22,755 nt of DNA from CAYMUC01 sp964393535 (lineage in GTDB: Bacteria; Actinomycetota; Acidimicrobiia; Acidimicrobiales; Ilumatobacteraceae): assembly GCA_964393535.1 (NCBI GenBank), contig CAYMUC010000044.1, positions 1-22,755 on the forward strand, written 5' to 3'. The position numbers and the translations under genes are program-made. This document shows positions 7,417 through 13,501 of the stretch, piece by piece; position 1 is the stretch's first letter; each line of letters begins with the position of its first letter. Under the pieces are notes generated by a model, which made no database searches, had not been told where the DNA came from, and saw only the letters and a program-made list of their open reading frames with translations.

Positions 7417-8288
7417 CGTGCGGTCACCCGACTCGTCACCTGAGCGTCCACGACGTGGTGGACGGCGGTGATGAGGGTGTCGGTGAACCGCCCTGCCTGA
7501 GCCACTGCGGCATCGTGCTCCCCGTCGACCCGGTGGACACGGGCATGGGGAATGGACTCGGCCAGGCGGATCTGGCGGTGCACGGGCACCACTCGGTCAC
7601 GCATGGTGACCACCACCGAGGTGGGGACGTCGATATCGCCGAGCCAACTGTGGGCCGAGAACGATCCCAACGCCCCGCCTGCTTCCAAAACCATGCGCCA
7701 ATCGTGACGCGTGGCTTCCTGGAGTGCCCAAGGTCCCCAACGCTCGGCACGGCGCTTGAGGAACACCTGATCGGTGACCCAGTGCCTGGTCGGTGGGGGA
7801 GCGAGGCGGGCCATGGCTCCCAGACCTCCAAGACCGAGGAACGACATCCGCTCGGTGCGACTGTGCGAGAACTGAGCGGCCGTGGCGCACAAGACCAGGC
7901 CCTGCACGCTGGGTGCGTGGCGTCGCCAGGTCAGCAGGGCCACCGGCCCACCCATGGAGTAGCCCACGGGAACGAATCGGTCGATGCCCAGTTCGTTGGC
8001 CAGACATGCGGCATCGTCGGCGCAGTCGGCCAACCTGAACACGCGTCGCGTCCGCAGTCCACGCCCGTGCCCCCGGTGATCCAGAGCCACGACCCGGAAG
8101 TGTCGCCCGAGACCTTCGTACAGGGCGAAAAAATTGAGATCGGCCGTGGCCGTCCACCCGTGCAACAGCAGCACCACCGGGGCGTCGGGGCGCGGTCCGG
8201 GGAGTTCCCGCACGAAGGTGGTGCCCCGTCCGGGCAGCACCACCTCCCGTCCGGGGGGCAGTACTGGGACCTCGACCTCGTCGCTCAT
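7413..8288 (-). CDS. Alpha/beta-fold hydrolase
   Basis: The start at 8288 (MSDEVEVPVL) gives 291 residues. Upstream codons of the longer frame lie inside greA and are not plausible. The oxyanion-hole motif is LLLHGWTAT (residues 40-48), the nucleophile elbow is VGYSMGG with Ser111, the acid is probably Asp231 (MRDRVVP) and the catalytic histidine His258 (GEHDAAV), so a full triad is present. ALDHRGHG after strand 4 is typical of the family. Substrate cannot be inferred; an esterase or C-C hydrolase is possible. It sits five bases after greA and overlaps the ABC1 kinase gene, so the three are probably co-transcribed. No good Shine-Dalgarno sequence precedes the ATG. Confidence 0.88.
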   Translation of the reverse strand: MSDEVEVPVLPPGREVVLPGRGTTFVRELPGPRPDAPVVLLLHGWTATADLNFFALYEGLGRHFRVVALDHRGHGRGLRTRRVFRLADCADDAACLANELGIDRFVPVGYSMGGPVALLTWRRHAPSVQGLVLCATAAQFSHSRTERMSFLGLGGLGAMARLAPPPTRHWVTDQVFLKRRAERWGPWALQEATRHDWRMVLEAGGALGSFSAHSWLGDIDVPTSVVVTMRDRVVPVHRQIRLAESIPHARVHRVDGEHDAAVAQAGRFTDTLITAVHHVVDAQVTSRVTAR

Positions 8289-8293
8289 GGGGG

Positions 8294-8773
8294 TCAGGGC
8301 AACTCGACGCTGACCACTTCCACCCTCAGGGTGGCACCCGTGGGTGTGGTGTAACTCACGAAGTCGCCCACCTTGGCACCCATGAGCGCCTGGCCCAACG
8401 GTGACTGCGGACTCATGAGTTCGTAGTCCTCGTGCCGTTCCTCGAGGGACGCCAGGAGGAATGTCTGCGACTCGTCCTCGTCGTCGCCCTCGAACAGGAC
8501 GTTCACGACGCTTCCGGGCTTTACCGTGCCGTCGTCCACCACGTCCACGATCTCGCAATGCTCGAGGATCGCTTCCAGGTGGCGGATACGGCCTTCCATG
8601 TGGCCCTGCTCGTCCTTGGCGGCGTGATAGTCGCCGTTCTCCGAGAGGTCACCCAGTTCACGTGCCCGCTCGATCTTCTGGGCCACCTCGATGCGGCCCC
8701 GGGTGGTGAGGTCCTCGTACTCGTCGACCAGACGCTGGTGGGCTACCCGTGACAGATGATGGATCTGCGGCAT
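8294..8773 (-). CDS. greA: Transcription elongation factor GreA
   Basis: The 159-residue protein has the two GreA domains. The N-terminal coiled coil (about residues 10-78) carries the acidic tip GDLSENGDYHAAKDEQ, with Asp42 and Glu45 in the positions that activate RNA polymerase's transcript-cleavage activity. The C-terminal FKBP-like domain includes VKPGSVVNVLFEGDDEDESQ and SPLGQALMGAKVGDFVSYTTP. GreA rescues backtracked RNA polymerase. The ATG at 8773 has no ribosome binding site but a TACCCT box eight bases upstream, consistent with a leaderless message. It is the first gene of the minus-strand set and is divergent from leuB across 65 bases. Confidence 0.96.
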   Translation of the reverse strand: MPQIHHLSRVAHQRLVDEYEDLTTRGRIEVAQKIERARELGDLSENGDYHAAKDEQGHMEGRIRHLEAILEHCEIVDVVDDGTVKPGSVVNVLFEGDDEDESQTFLLASLEERHEDYELMSPQSPLGQALMGAKVGDFVSYTTPTGATLRVEVVSVELP

Positions 8774-8781
8774 GCGATCAC

Positions 8782-8787
8782 AGGGTA
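8782..8787 (-). promoter_or_regulatory. -10 box (TACCCT) of greA
   Basis: TACCCT on the minus strand lies eight bases before the greA ATG at 8773. There is no Shine-Dalgarno sequence in between, so a leaderless transcript is likely. No convincing -35 box is seen. Confidence 0.55.
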
Positions 8788-8824
8788 TCGGGGTGCGGCA
8801 TGGGTGGGGTGACCGTGCTGCGAC

Positions 8825-8830
8825 TACGGT
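8825..8830 (+). promoter_or_regulatory. -10 box (TACGGT) of leuB
   Basis: TACGGT lies eight bases before the ATG at 8839 with no Shine-Dalgarno sequence, again fitting leaderless transcription. The two divergent -10 boxes are 37 bases apart, so their polymerase contact regions overlap in the middle of the 65-base gap. Confidence 0.55.
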
Positions 8831-8838
8831 TCAGGGCC

Positions 8839-9876
8839 ATGTCCGGCACCGATTCCGCCCCCTCTCGTCGTCATCGTCTCGCCGTGATCGGGGGCGACGG
8901 TATCGGCCCTGAGGTCATCGCCGAAGCCTTGAAGGTGGTCGCCGCCGCGGGTGTCGCAGTGGACGTCACCGAGTTCGATCTCGGTGGTGCCCGGTACCTC
9001 CGTGATGGTGAGATCCTGTCGGACGCCACGCTGGCGGCACTGCGCGACTTCGACGCCATTCTGTTGGGAGCGGTGGGCACACCCGACGTTCCTCCCGGTG
9101 TCATCGAGCGGGGCTTGCTGCTGAAGATGCGCTTCGAGTTGGACCTGTACGTGAACCAGCGTCCCTTCGTCGGCAGGGCACCGGGTCACAGCACCCCGCA
9201 CGAATTCGTCGTGATCCGGGAGAACACCGAGGGCCCTTATGTGGGCGAGGGCGGTGTGCTGCGACGCGGCACCCCCCACGAGGTCGCCACCCAGGGCAGC
9301 GTGAACACTCGCATGGGGGTGGAACGCTGTCTCCGCTATGCCTTCGAGCTGGCCATGACACGGTCACGCAAGCATGTGACGTTGGTGCACAAGACCAACG
9401 TGCTGACCTTCGCCGGCGACCTTTGGCAGCGGACCTTCGACCTCGTGGCCGCCGAGTACCCCGAGGTGGGGACCGCCTACAACCACGTCGATGCCGCCTG
9501 CATCTACTTCGTGCAGGATCCACACCGCTACGACGTCGTCGTCACCGACAATCTGTTCGGCGACATCCTCACCGATCTCGGCGGCGCGGTGTCGGGAGGG
9601 ATCGGCCTCGCCTCCAGCGCCAACTTGAACCCCGCTCGCACCGGCCCGTCCATGTTCGAACCGGTGCACGGGTCAGCCCCCGACATCGTTGGCACCGGCA
9701 AGGCCAATCCCACTGCTGCGGTGCTGTCGGCGGCGCTCATGCTCGACTTCTTGGGTGAGACCTCGGCGGCCGACCGCATTCGTCGTGCGTGCGCCGATCC
9801 TGTGGCGGGTACCACCAGCGAGGTGGGCGACATCCTGGCGGCGCGCGTTGCAGGCGACGCGCCGGTGTCGGACTGA
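8839..9876 (+). CDS. leuB: 3-isopropylmalate dehydrogenase
   Basis: LeuB oxidises and decarboxylates 3-isopropylmalate to 2-oxoisocaproate with NAD+, the third step of leucine synthesis. The 345-residue protein begins MSGTDSAPSRRHRLAVIGGD. Motifs are GDGIGPEV, LLGAVGTPDVPPGVIERGLL, MRFELDLYVNQRP, RENTEGPYVGEGG, HKTNVLTFAGDLW, TDNLFGDILTDLGGA and FEPVHGSAPDI. The pattern is close to mycobacterial LeuB rather than to isocitrate or tartrate dehydrogenases. A longer frame starts at 8749, but it would overlap greA, and ATG 8839 has a -10 box at the right distance. ilvE follows 15 bases later with its own -10 box. Confidence 0.95.
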   Translation: MSGTDSAPSRRHRLAVIGGDGIGPEVIAEALKVVAAAGVAVDVTEFDLGGARYLRDGEILSDATLAALRDFDAILLGAVGTPDVPPGVIERGLLLKMRFELDLYVNQRPFVGRAPGHSTPHEFVVIRENTEGPYVGEGGVLRRGTPHEVATQGSVNTRMGVERCLRYAFELAMTRSRKHVTLVHKTNVLTFAGDLWQRTFDLVAAEYPEVGTAYNHVDAACIYFVQDPHRYDVVVTDNLFGDILTDLGGAVSGGIGLASSANLNPARTGPSMFEPVHGSAPDIVGTGKANPTAAVLSAALMLDFLGETSAADRIRRACADPVAGTTSEVGDILAARVAGDAPVSD

Positions 9877-9877
9877 C

Positions 9878-9883
9878 TAGCGT
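9878..9883 (+). promoter_or_regulatory. -10 box (TAGCGT) of ilvE
   Basis: TAGCGT lies one base after the leuB stop codon and eight bases before the ilvE ATG at 9892. There is no Shine-Dalgarno sequence, so ilvE seems able to start a leaderless transcript in addition to any readthrough from leuB. Confidence 0.5.
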
Positions 9884-9891
9884 GCGTCGTC

Positions 9892-10806
9892 ATGCCCATC
9901 ACGACGACACCGAAAATTTGGCTGAACGGCGACCTGGTCGACTGGGACCAGGCCCAGATCCATGTGCTGACGCATTCGCTGCACTACGGCACCGCCGTGT
10001 TCGAGGGCATCCGGGCCTACGAGACCTCTGAGGGTCCGGCGGTGTTCCGCCTCCGTGAGCACATCGAGAGGCTGCACAACAGCGCCAAGATCGTCGGTAT
10101 GGAGATCCCGTACTCGGTGGACGAGTTGATCGAGGCCACCAAGGCCACGGTGCGTTCCACAGGGTTGCCTGCCTGCTACATCAGGCCGCTGGCCTACTAC
10201 GGGTACGGCGAGATGGGCCTCAATACCTTGCCGTGCTCGGTGGACGTGGCCATCGCCTGCTGGCCGTGGGGTGCGTATCTGGGCGACGACGCCGTGGAGA
10301 AGGGCGTGCGCATGAAGATCTCGTCTTGGACTCGCCACGACCACAACACCATGCCTCCTGCGGCCAAGACCACCGGCAACTACGTGAACTCTTCACTCGC
10401 CAAGGTGGAGGCGCTGAAGGCCGGCTACGACGAGGCGATCATGCTGGCACCCAATGGCCTGGTGGCCGAGTGCACGGGAGAGAACATCTTCGCCGTGCGC
10501 AACGGCATCATCCTCACTCCGCCCCTGTCGGCCGGCGCACTCGAGGGCATCACGCAGAACTCGGTCATGACCATCGCCCGCGATCACGGCTTCGACGTGC
10601 GGGTGGACAACATTGCCCGCAGCGATCTGTACATCGCCGAAGAGATCTTCGTGTGCGGCACGGCGGCCGAGGTGTCGTCGGTGAACTCGGTGGACGACCG
10701 CAAGGTTCCGTGTCCCGGTCCCATGACGCGGGCCATCGCCGCCACCTACGCCAAGGCCGTGCGAGGCCAGGATTCTCGCTACACGCACTGGTGCGATGTC
10801 GTGTGA
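9892..10806 (+). CDS. ilvE: Branched-chain amino acid aminotransferase
   Basis: The 304-residue class-IV PLP aminotransferase carries out the last step of leucine, isoleucine and valine synthesis, using glutamate as amino donor. It has LTHSLHYGTAVFEGIRAYET, YIRPLAYYGYGEMGLN, the PLP lysine Lys159 in PPAAKTTGNYVNSSLAK, GLVAECTGENIFAV with Glu193, and IFVCGTAAEVSSV. Length matches the IlvE type I family (about 300-310). D-amino acid transaminase and 4-amino-4-deoxychorismate lyase share the fold but lack this motif set. Its TGA stop overlaps a possible ATG of the small leader frame that precedes cimA. Confidence 0.95.
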   Translation: MPITTTPKIWLNGDLVDWDQAQIHVLTHSLHYGTAVFEGIRAYETSEGPAVFRLREHIERLHNSAKIVGMEIPYSVDELIEATKATVRSTGLPACYIRPLAYYGYGEMGLNTLPCSVDVAIACWPWGAYLGDDAVEKGVRMKISSWTRHDHNTMPPAAKTTGNYVNSSLAKVEALKAGYDEAIMLAPNGLVAECTGENIFAVRNGIILTPPLSAGALEGITQNSVMTIARDHGFDVRVDNIARSDLYIAEEIFVCGTAAEVSSVNSVDDRKVPCPGPMTRAIAATYAKAVRGQDSRYTHWCDVV

Positions 10807-10813
10807 TGAGGTG

Positions 10814-10819
10814 TACAGT
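10814..10819 (+). promoter_or_regulatory. -10 box (TACAGT) ahead of the Ile leader peptide and cimA
   Basis: TACAGT lies seven bases before a GTG at 10827 that opens the isoleucine-rich mini-ORF. Spacing matches the other leaderless starts, so the transcript would begin at or near the leader peptide's own start codon. Confidence 0.55.
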
Positions 10820-10826
10820 TCCGGGC

Positions 10827-10865
10827 GTGACGTGCCGCCCTGCTGCCGCCATCATCATTTCGTAG
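10827..10865 (+). CDS. Isoleucine-rich leader peptide of cimA (12 residues)
   Basis: The frame GTG to TAG reads MTCRPAAAIIIS, with three consecutive Ile codons (ATC ATC ATT, 10851-10859) two codons before the stop. An in-frame ATG at 10806, overlapping the ilvE stop, would give 19 residues, but the -10 box at 10814-10819 favours the GTG. The stop codon is followed at once by a 10-bp hairpin and then a terminator-like hairpin before cimA, which makes isoleucine. This is the arrangement of ribosome-mediated attenuators: shortage of charged tRNA-Ile would stall the ribosome on the Ile run. It is too short to be judged by coding statistics; the call rests on codon content and context. Confidence 0.75.
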   Translation: MTCRPAAAIIIS

Positions 10866-10889
10866 CGCACGTGGCCCCACCACGTGCGC
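10865..10889 (+). promoter_or_regulatory. Pause/anti-terminator hairpin in the cimA leader
   Basis: GCGCACGTGG (10865-10874) and CCACGTGCGC (10880-10889) form a perfect 10-bp stem with loop CCCCA, starting in the last base of the leader peptide stop codon. A ribosome stopping at that codon would cover its 5' arm, whereas one stalled on the Ile codons would mostly leave it free. Its role as pause or protector hairpin is inferred. Confidence 0.65.
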
Positions 10890-10891
10890 CT

Positions 10892-10915
10892 GAAGCCGCC
10901 CCTGTGGGCGGCTTC
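10892..10915 (+). terminator. Attenuator terminator hairpin before cimA
   Basis: GAAGCCGCCC (10892-10901) and GGGCGGCTTC (10906-10915) form a perfect 10-bp stem with tetraloop CTGT, followed by TTGCATT. The U-tract is weak, as is common in high-GC actinobacteria. It lies 26 bases before the cimA start, after the Ile leader peptide, which is where an attenuator terminator is expected. The GCCGCCC inside the leader frame (10834-10840) can also pair with GGGCGGC of the 3' arm and could compete with the terminator. Confidence 0.7.
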
Positions 10916-10925
10916 TTGCATTCCC

Positions 10926-10933
10926 GGGAGAGG
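10926..10933 (+). promoter_or_regulatory. Ribosome binding site of cimA (GGGAGAGG)
   Basis: A strong Shine-Dalgarno sequence lies eight bases before the cimA ATG. It contrasts with the SD-less starts of leuB, ilvE and ilvD and fits a message with a real 5' leader. Confidence 0.8.
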
Positions 10934-10941
10934 TTCATCTC

Positions 10942-12543
10942 ATGAGCACCAACCAAGCCACGACCACCGCCGAAGCCGTCGAAGTGTTCGACACCACCCT
11001 GCGCGACGGCCTGCAGGTGGAAGGCGTGTCGGCCACCGTCGAGGACAAGCTGCGCATCGCCGAGCAACTCGACCGACTGGGCGTCCACTACATCGAGGGT
11101 GGTTGGCCGGGAGCCAACCCGAAAGACATCGAGTTCTTCGCTCGTGCCGCCACCGAGTTGAACCTCACCACGTCCACACTGGTGGCGTTCGGGTCCACCC
11201 GCCGCCCCCGGGGCAAGGTCGACGACGATGCCACGCTTCGTCACCTCATCGAAGCCGGTACGTCGGCGGTATGCATCGTGGCCAAGTGCTCCGAGTACCA
11301 GGTCACCGAAGCCCTGCAGACCACCCTGGACGAGGGGTTGGCCATGATCGGGGATTCGGTGGAGTTCTTGGCCGGCCACGGCCGTCGGGTGCTGGTGGAC
11401 ATGGAGCACTTCTTCGACGGCTACAAGCAGAACTCCGAGTACACCATGCGGGCCGTGGAGGCCGCCGTGGTGAAGGGAGCCAGCCATCTCGTGCTGTGCG
11501 ACACCAACGGTGGCAGCCTGCCCCATGAGATCGAGGCCATCGTGGCCGAGGTGGTGCGGCACGTGGGGCGTGACGTCACCGTGGGCATCCACTGCCACGA
11601 CGACACCGGTTGCGCCGTGGCCAATTCCATGGCCGCGGTGCGGGCAGGGGCTCGTCATGTGCAGGGCACGCTGAACGGCCTGGGTGAGCGGACGGGTAAC
11701 GCCAACCTCACCACCATCATTCCCAACCTGCAACTGAAACTGGGCCATCCGTGCCTGCCCGAGGGTCGCATGGAGCATCTCACGTCGGTCAGTCACCATG
11801 TCGCCGAACTGCTGAACCGTCCGTTGAACCCGCAGGCGCCCTACGTCGGGGCGTCGGCGTTCGCTCACAAGGCGGGCCTTCACGTCAGCGCCATCGCCCG
11901 CGCCAAGGACGCCTACGAGCATGTGAACCCGGAACTGGTGGGGAACGGGACCCGGTTCGTGGTCAGTGAGATGGCCGGTCGCGCCACCATTCAGATGAAG
12001 GCCGACGAACTGGGCCTCACCATGGACGGCCCTGCCGTGAACCAGGTCATCGATGACCTCAAGCGTCTCGAGCACGAGGGCTATCACTTCGAGGCAGCCG
12101 ACGCGTCTCTCGAACTGCTGATGCGTCGCGCCGCTGGTTGGCAGCAGCCGTGGTTCCGCATGGAGAGCATGCGTGTGATCACCGATGAGTTGCCCAACGG
12201 GGCGTTCACCACCGAAGCGACGGTGAAGGTCTGGGTCGGCGACGAGCGCCGGGTGAGCACTGCCGAGGGCAACGGGCCGGTGAACGCCATCGACCAGGCC
12301 CTGCGCAGCGCGCTCGGCGGCTCGTTCCCGGAACTGGGGCGCATTCACCTCACCGATTTCAAGGTACGCATCCTCGACGGAGCCACGGCCACAGGCGCCG
12401 TGACCCGCGTGCTCCTCGACGCCACCGACGGCGATCAGTCGTGGACCACCATCGGTGTCAGCTCCAACATCATCGAGGCCTCGTGGCGTGCTCTGGAAGA
12501 GTCGATCGTGTTCGGTCTGCTGCGGGCGCAGCGCAGCGAGTAG
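10942..12543 (+). CDS. cimA: (R)-citramalate synthase
   Basis: The 533-residue protein has an HMGL-like TIM barrel (DTTLRDGLQVEGVSATVEDK near the N-terminus; TVGIHCHDDTGCAVANS with the metal-binding histidines; GTLNGLGERTGNANL). A LeuA-type allosteric domain follows in the last 130 or so residues. GGWPGANPKDIEFF, CIVAKCSEYQVTEAL, DMEHFFDGYK and AHKAGLHVSAI are typical of the citramalate synthase family rather than 2-isopropylmalate or homocitrate synthase. It condenses pyruvate with acetyl-CoA to citramalate, the threonine-independent entry to isoleucine; LeuC/LeuD and LeuB then act on the product. The Ile leader peptide and hairpins upstream support a function in isoleucine synthesis and suggest attenuation by charged tRNA-Ile, besides feedback through the C-terminal domain. 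Confidence 0.93.
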   Translation: MSTNQATTTAEAVEVFDTTLRDGLQVEGVSATVEDKLRIAEQLDRLGVHYIEGGWPGANPKDIEFFARAATELNLTTSTLVAFGSTRRPRGKVDDDATLRHLIEAGTSAVCIVAKCSEYQVTEALQTTLDEGLAMIGDSVEFLAGHGRRVLVDMEHFFDGYKQNSEYTMRAVEAAVVKGASHLVLCDTNGGSLPHEIEAIVAEVVRHVGRDVTVGIHCHDDTGCAVANSMAAVRAGARHVQGTLNGLGERTGNANLTTIIPNLQLKLGHPCLPEGRMEHLTSVSHHVAELLNRPLNPQAPYVGASAFAHKAGLHVSAIARAKDAYEHVNPELVGNGTRFVVSEMAGRATIQMKADELGLTMDGPAVNQVIDDLKRLEHEGYHFEAADASLELLMRRAAGWQQPWFRMESMRVITDELPNGAFTTEATVKVWVGDERRVSTAEGNGPVNAIDQALRSALGGSFPELGRIHLTDFKVRILDGATATGAVTRVLLDATDGDQSWTTIGVSSNIIEASWRALEESIVFGLLRAQRSE

Positions 12544-12556
12544 AACTAGGGCCGTT

Positions 12557-13081
12557 ATGGCAGCGCCCAAGTTCGCACCCGTCCCGCCCGCCACTCCCGG
12601 CCGCGGCTACCACTCGCCCCACCATGTGCCGACGTCGTGGTCGTCGCAGCGTCCCGCCGAGATCCATGGTCGTCAACCCGAGGCCGAGGGTCTGGGTCGA
12701 CCCGGACCGGACCAGGGCTACGGGTTGATGTTGGCCGAGCGGCTTCGGCCACGTGTGATGGCCCAGCCAGGTGAGTCGGTGGATGACGCCCTGCGTGGTG
12801 CGTTGAACATCGGCCTGCGCCGTGCGTCGCTGTTCGGCAGGGCACCGGTCATCCATGACCTGCGGTTGGCGCTCACCATCTGGGGTTGGCTCGACGCCGA
12901 TCCGCCTGCGGACCTCGTGGCCACCCGTCGGACGCTCTTCGAAGGAGTCGCCAACGCAGTACACCACTACAGCGAGGGTCGGCGTCTGGCCGATCTGGTG
13001 CCCGAGGCCACGCTGCGCATGACCCCTGAGGTGGTGGCCACACGCTGGCGCACCGACTGGCGCACCCTCACCGGAGCCTGA
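12557..13081 (+). CDS. Unknown protein downstream of cimA
   Basis: This 174-residue protein (from ATG 12557) is not one I recognise. Its N-terminal third is rich in proline, glycine and histidine (MAAPKFAPVPPATPGRGY, SPHHVPTSWSSQRPAEIHG, GLGRPGPDQGYGLMLAERL) and looks like an extended conserved segment. The rest appears helical, with VDDALRGALNIGLRRASLFGRA, VIHDLRLALTIWGWL and RRTLFEGVANAVHHYSEG. There is no signal peptide or membrane helix. The frame extends upstream into cimA, but the ATG 13 bases after the cimA stop is the sensible start. There is no clear ribosome binding site. The next unknown gene follows in the same reading frame immediately after the TGA stop. Confidence 0.75.
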   Translation: MAAPKFAPVPPATPGRGYHSPHHVPTSWSSQRPAEIHGRQPEAEGLGRPGPDQGYGLMLAERLRPRVMAQPGESVDDALRGALNIGLRRASLFGRAPVIHDLRLALTIWGWLDADPPADLVATRRTLFEGVANAVHHYSEGRRLADLVPEATLRMTPEVVATRWRTDWRTLTGA

Positions 13082-13159
13082 GCACTGGATTCCAACTCGC
13101 GCCTGCTCGCCGACGCCGCCCACGCCTCACGGCGCACCTCGCCGTTTGCCGGTGAGGTC

Positions 13160-13501
13160 GTGGTGCTCCTGGCGCCGCTTCTCGTCGAGCGAGTGGGTCT
13201 GAAGGTGTTCCATGTGGATGAAGTGGCCGAGATGCGCCTGCCTGGCGAGCCACGCCCGCGCCGGTGGGGCTTCGTTGCGCTCACATCACACGGCATCGCA
13301 GTGGGGTGGCGCCATGGGTGGCGTCGCCGCCGTACGGGACGCCGGTGGCTGGGCGTCGACGACGTGCTGGAGTGGGCATGGCACGATGACGGTCTTCGGT
13401 TGGTCACCGACGACGGTGACATCGAGTTGGCGTGGAGGCCCGGCAGCGTGCAGCGGGTCGACACCGAAGAGGCCTTCCTCCGACACGCGCCGTTGGGATG
13501 A
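13160..13501 (+). CDS. Unknown small basic protein upstream of the Eis-like gene
   Basis: From the GTG at 13160 the protein has 113 residues: a hydrophobic start (MVLLAPLLVERVGLKVF), a basic centre (WRHGWRRRRTGRRW) and an acidic C-terminal part (DDVLEWAWHDDGLRLVTDDGDIELAW). The strand-rich pattern could be a small beta fold such as a PH-like domain, but I do not recognise it. The frame stays open back to the stop of the previous gene, and the stretch DSNSRLLADAAHASRRTSPF could be a natural N-terminus. That would need a CTG start at 13085, which has GGAG (13073-13076) eight bases upstream and would give 138 residues. The stop overlaps the following ATG (ATGA), so translation with the acetyltransferase gene is probably coupled. 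Confidence 0.6.
   Translation: MVLLAPLLVERVGLKVFHVDEVAEMRLPGEPRPRRWGFVALTSHGIAVGWRHGWRRRRTGRRWLGVDDVLEWAWHDDGLRLVTDDGDIELAWRPGSVQRVDTEEAFLRHAPLG

Noticed and set aside
12547..12552. TAGGGC before the unknown gene at 12557 as a tenth leaderless -10 box
   Set aside because: It lacks the final T and is only four bases from the ATG, so it does not fit the spacing of the other nine.
10855..12594. 579-codon minus-strand frame opposite cimA
   Set aside because: cimA is unambiguous; high-GC codon use produces long antisense frames. No domain is recognisable in the minus-strand product.
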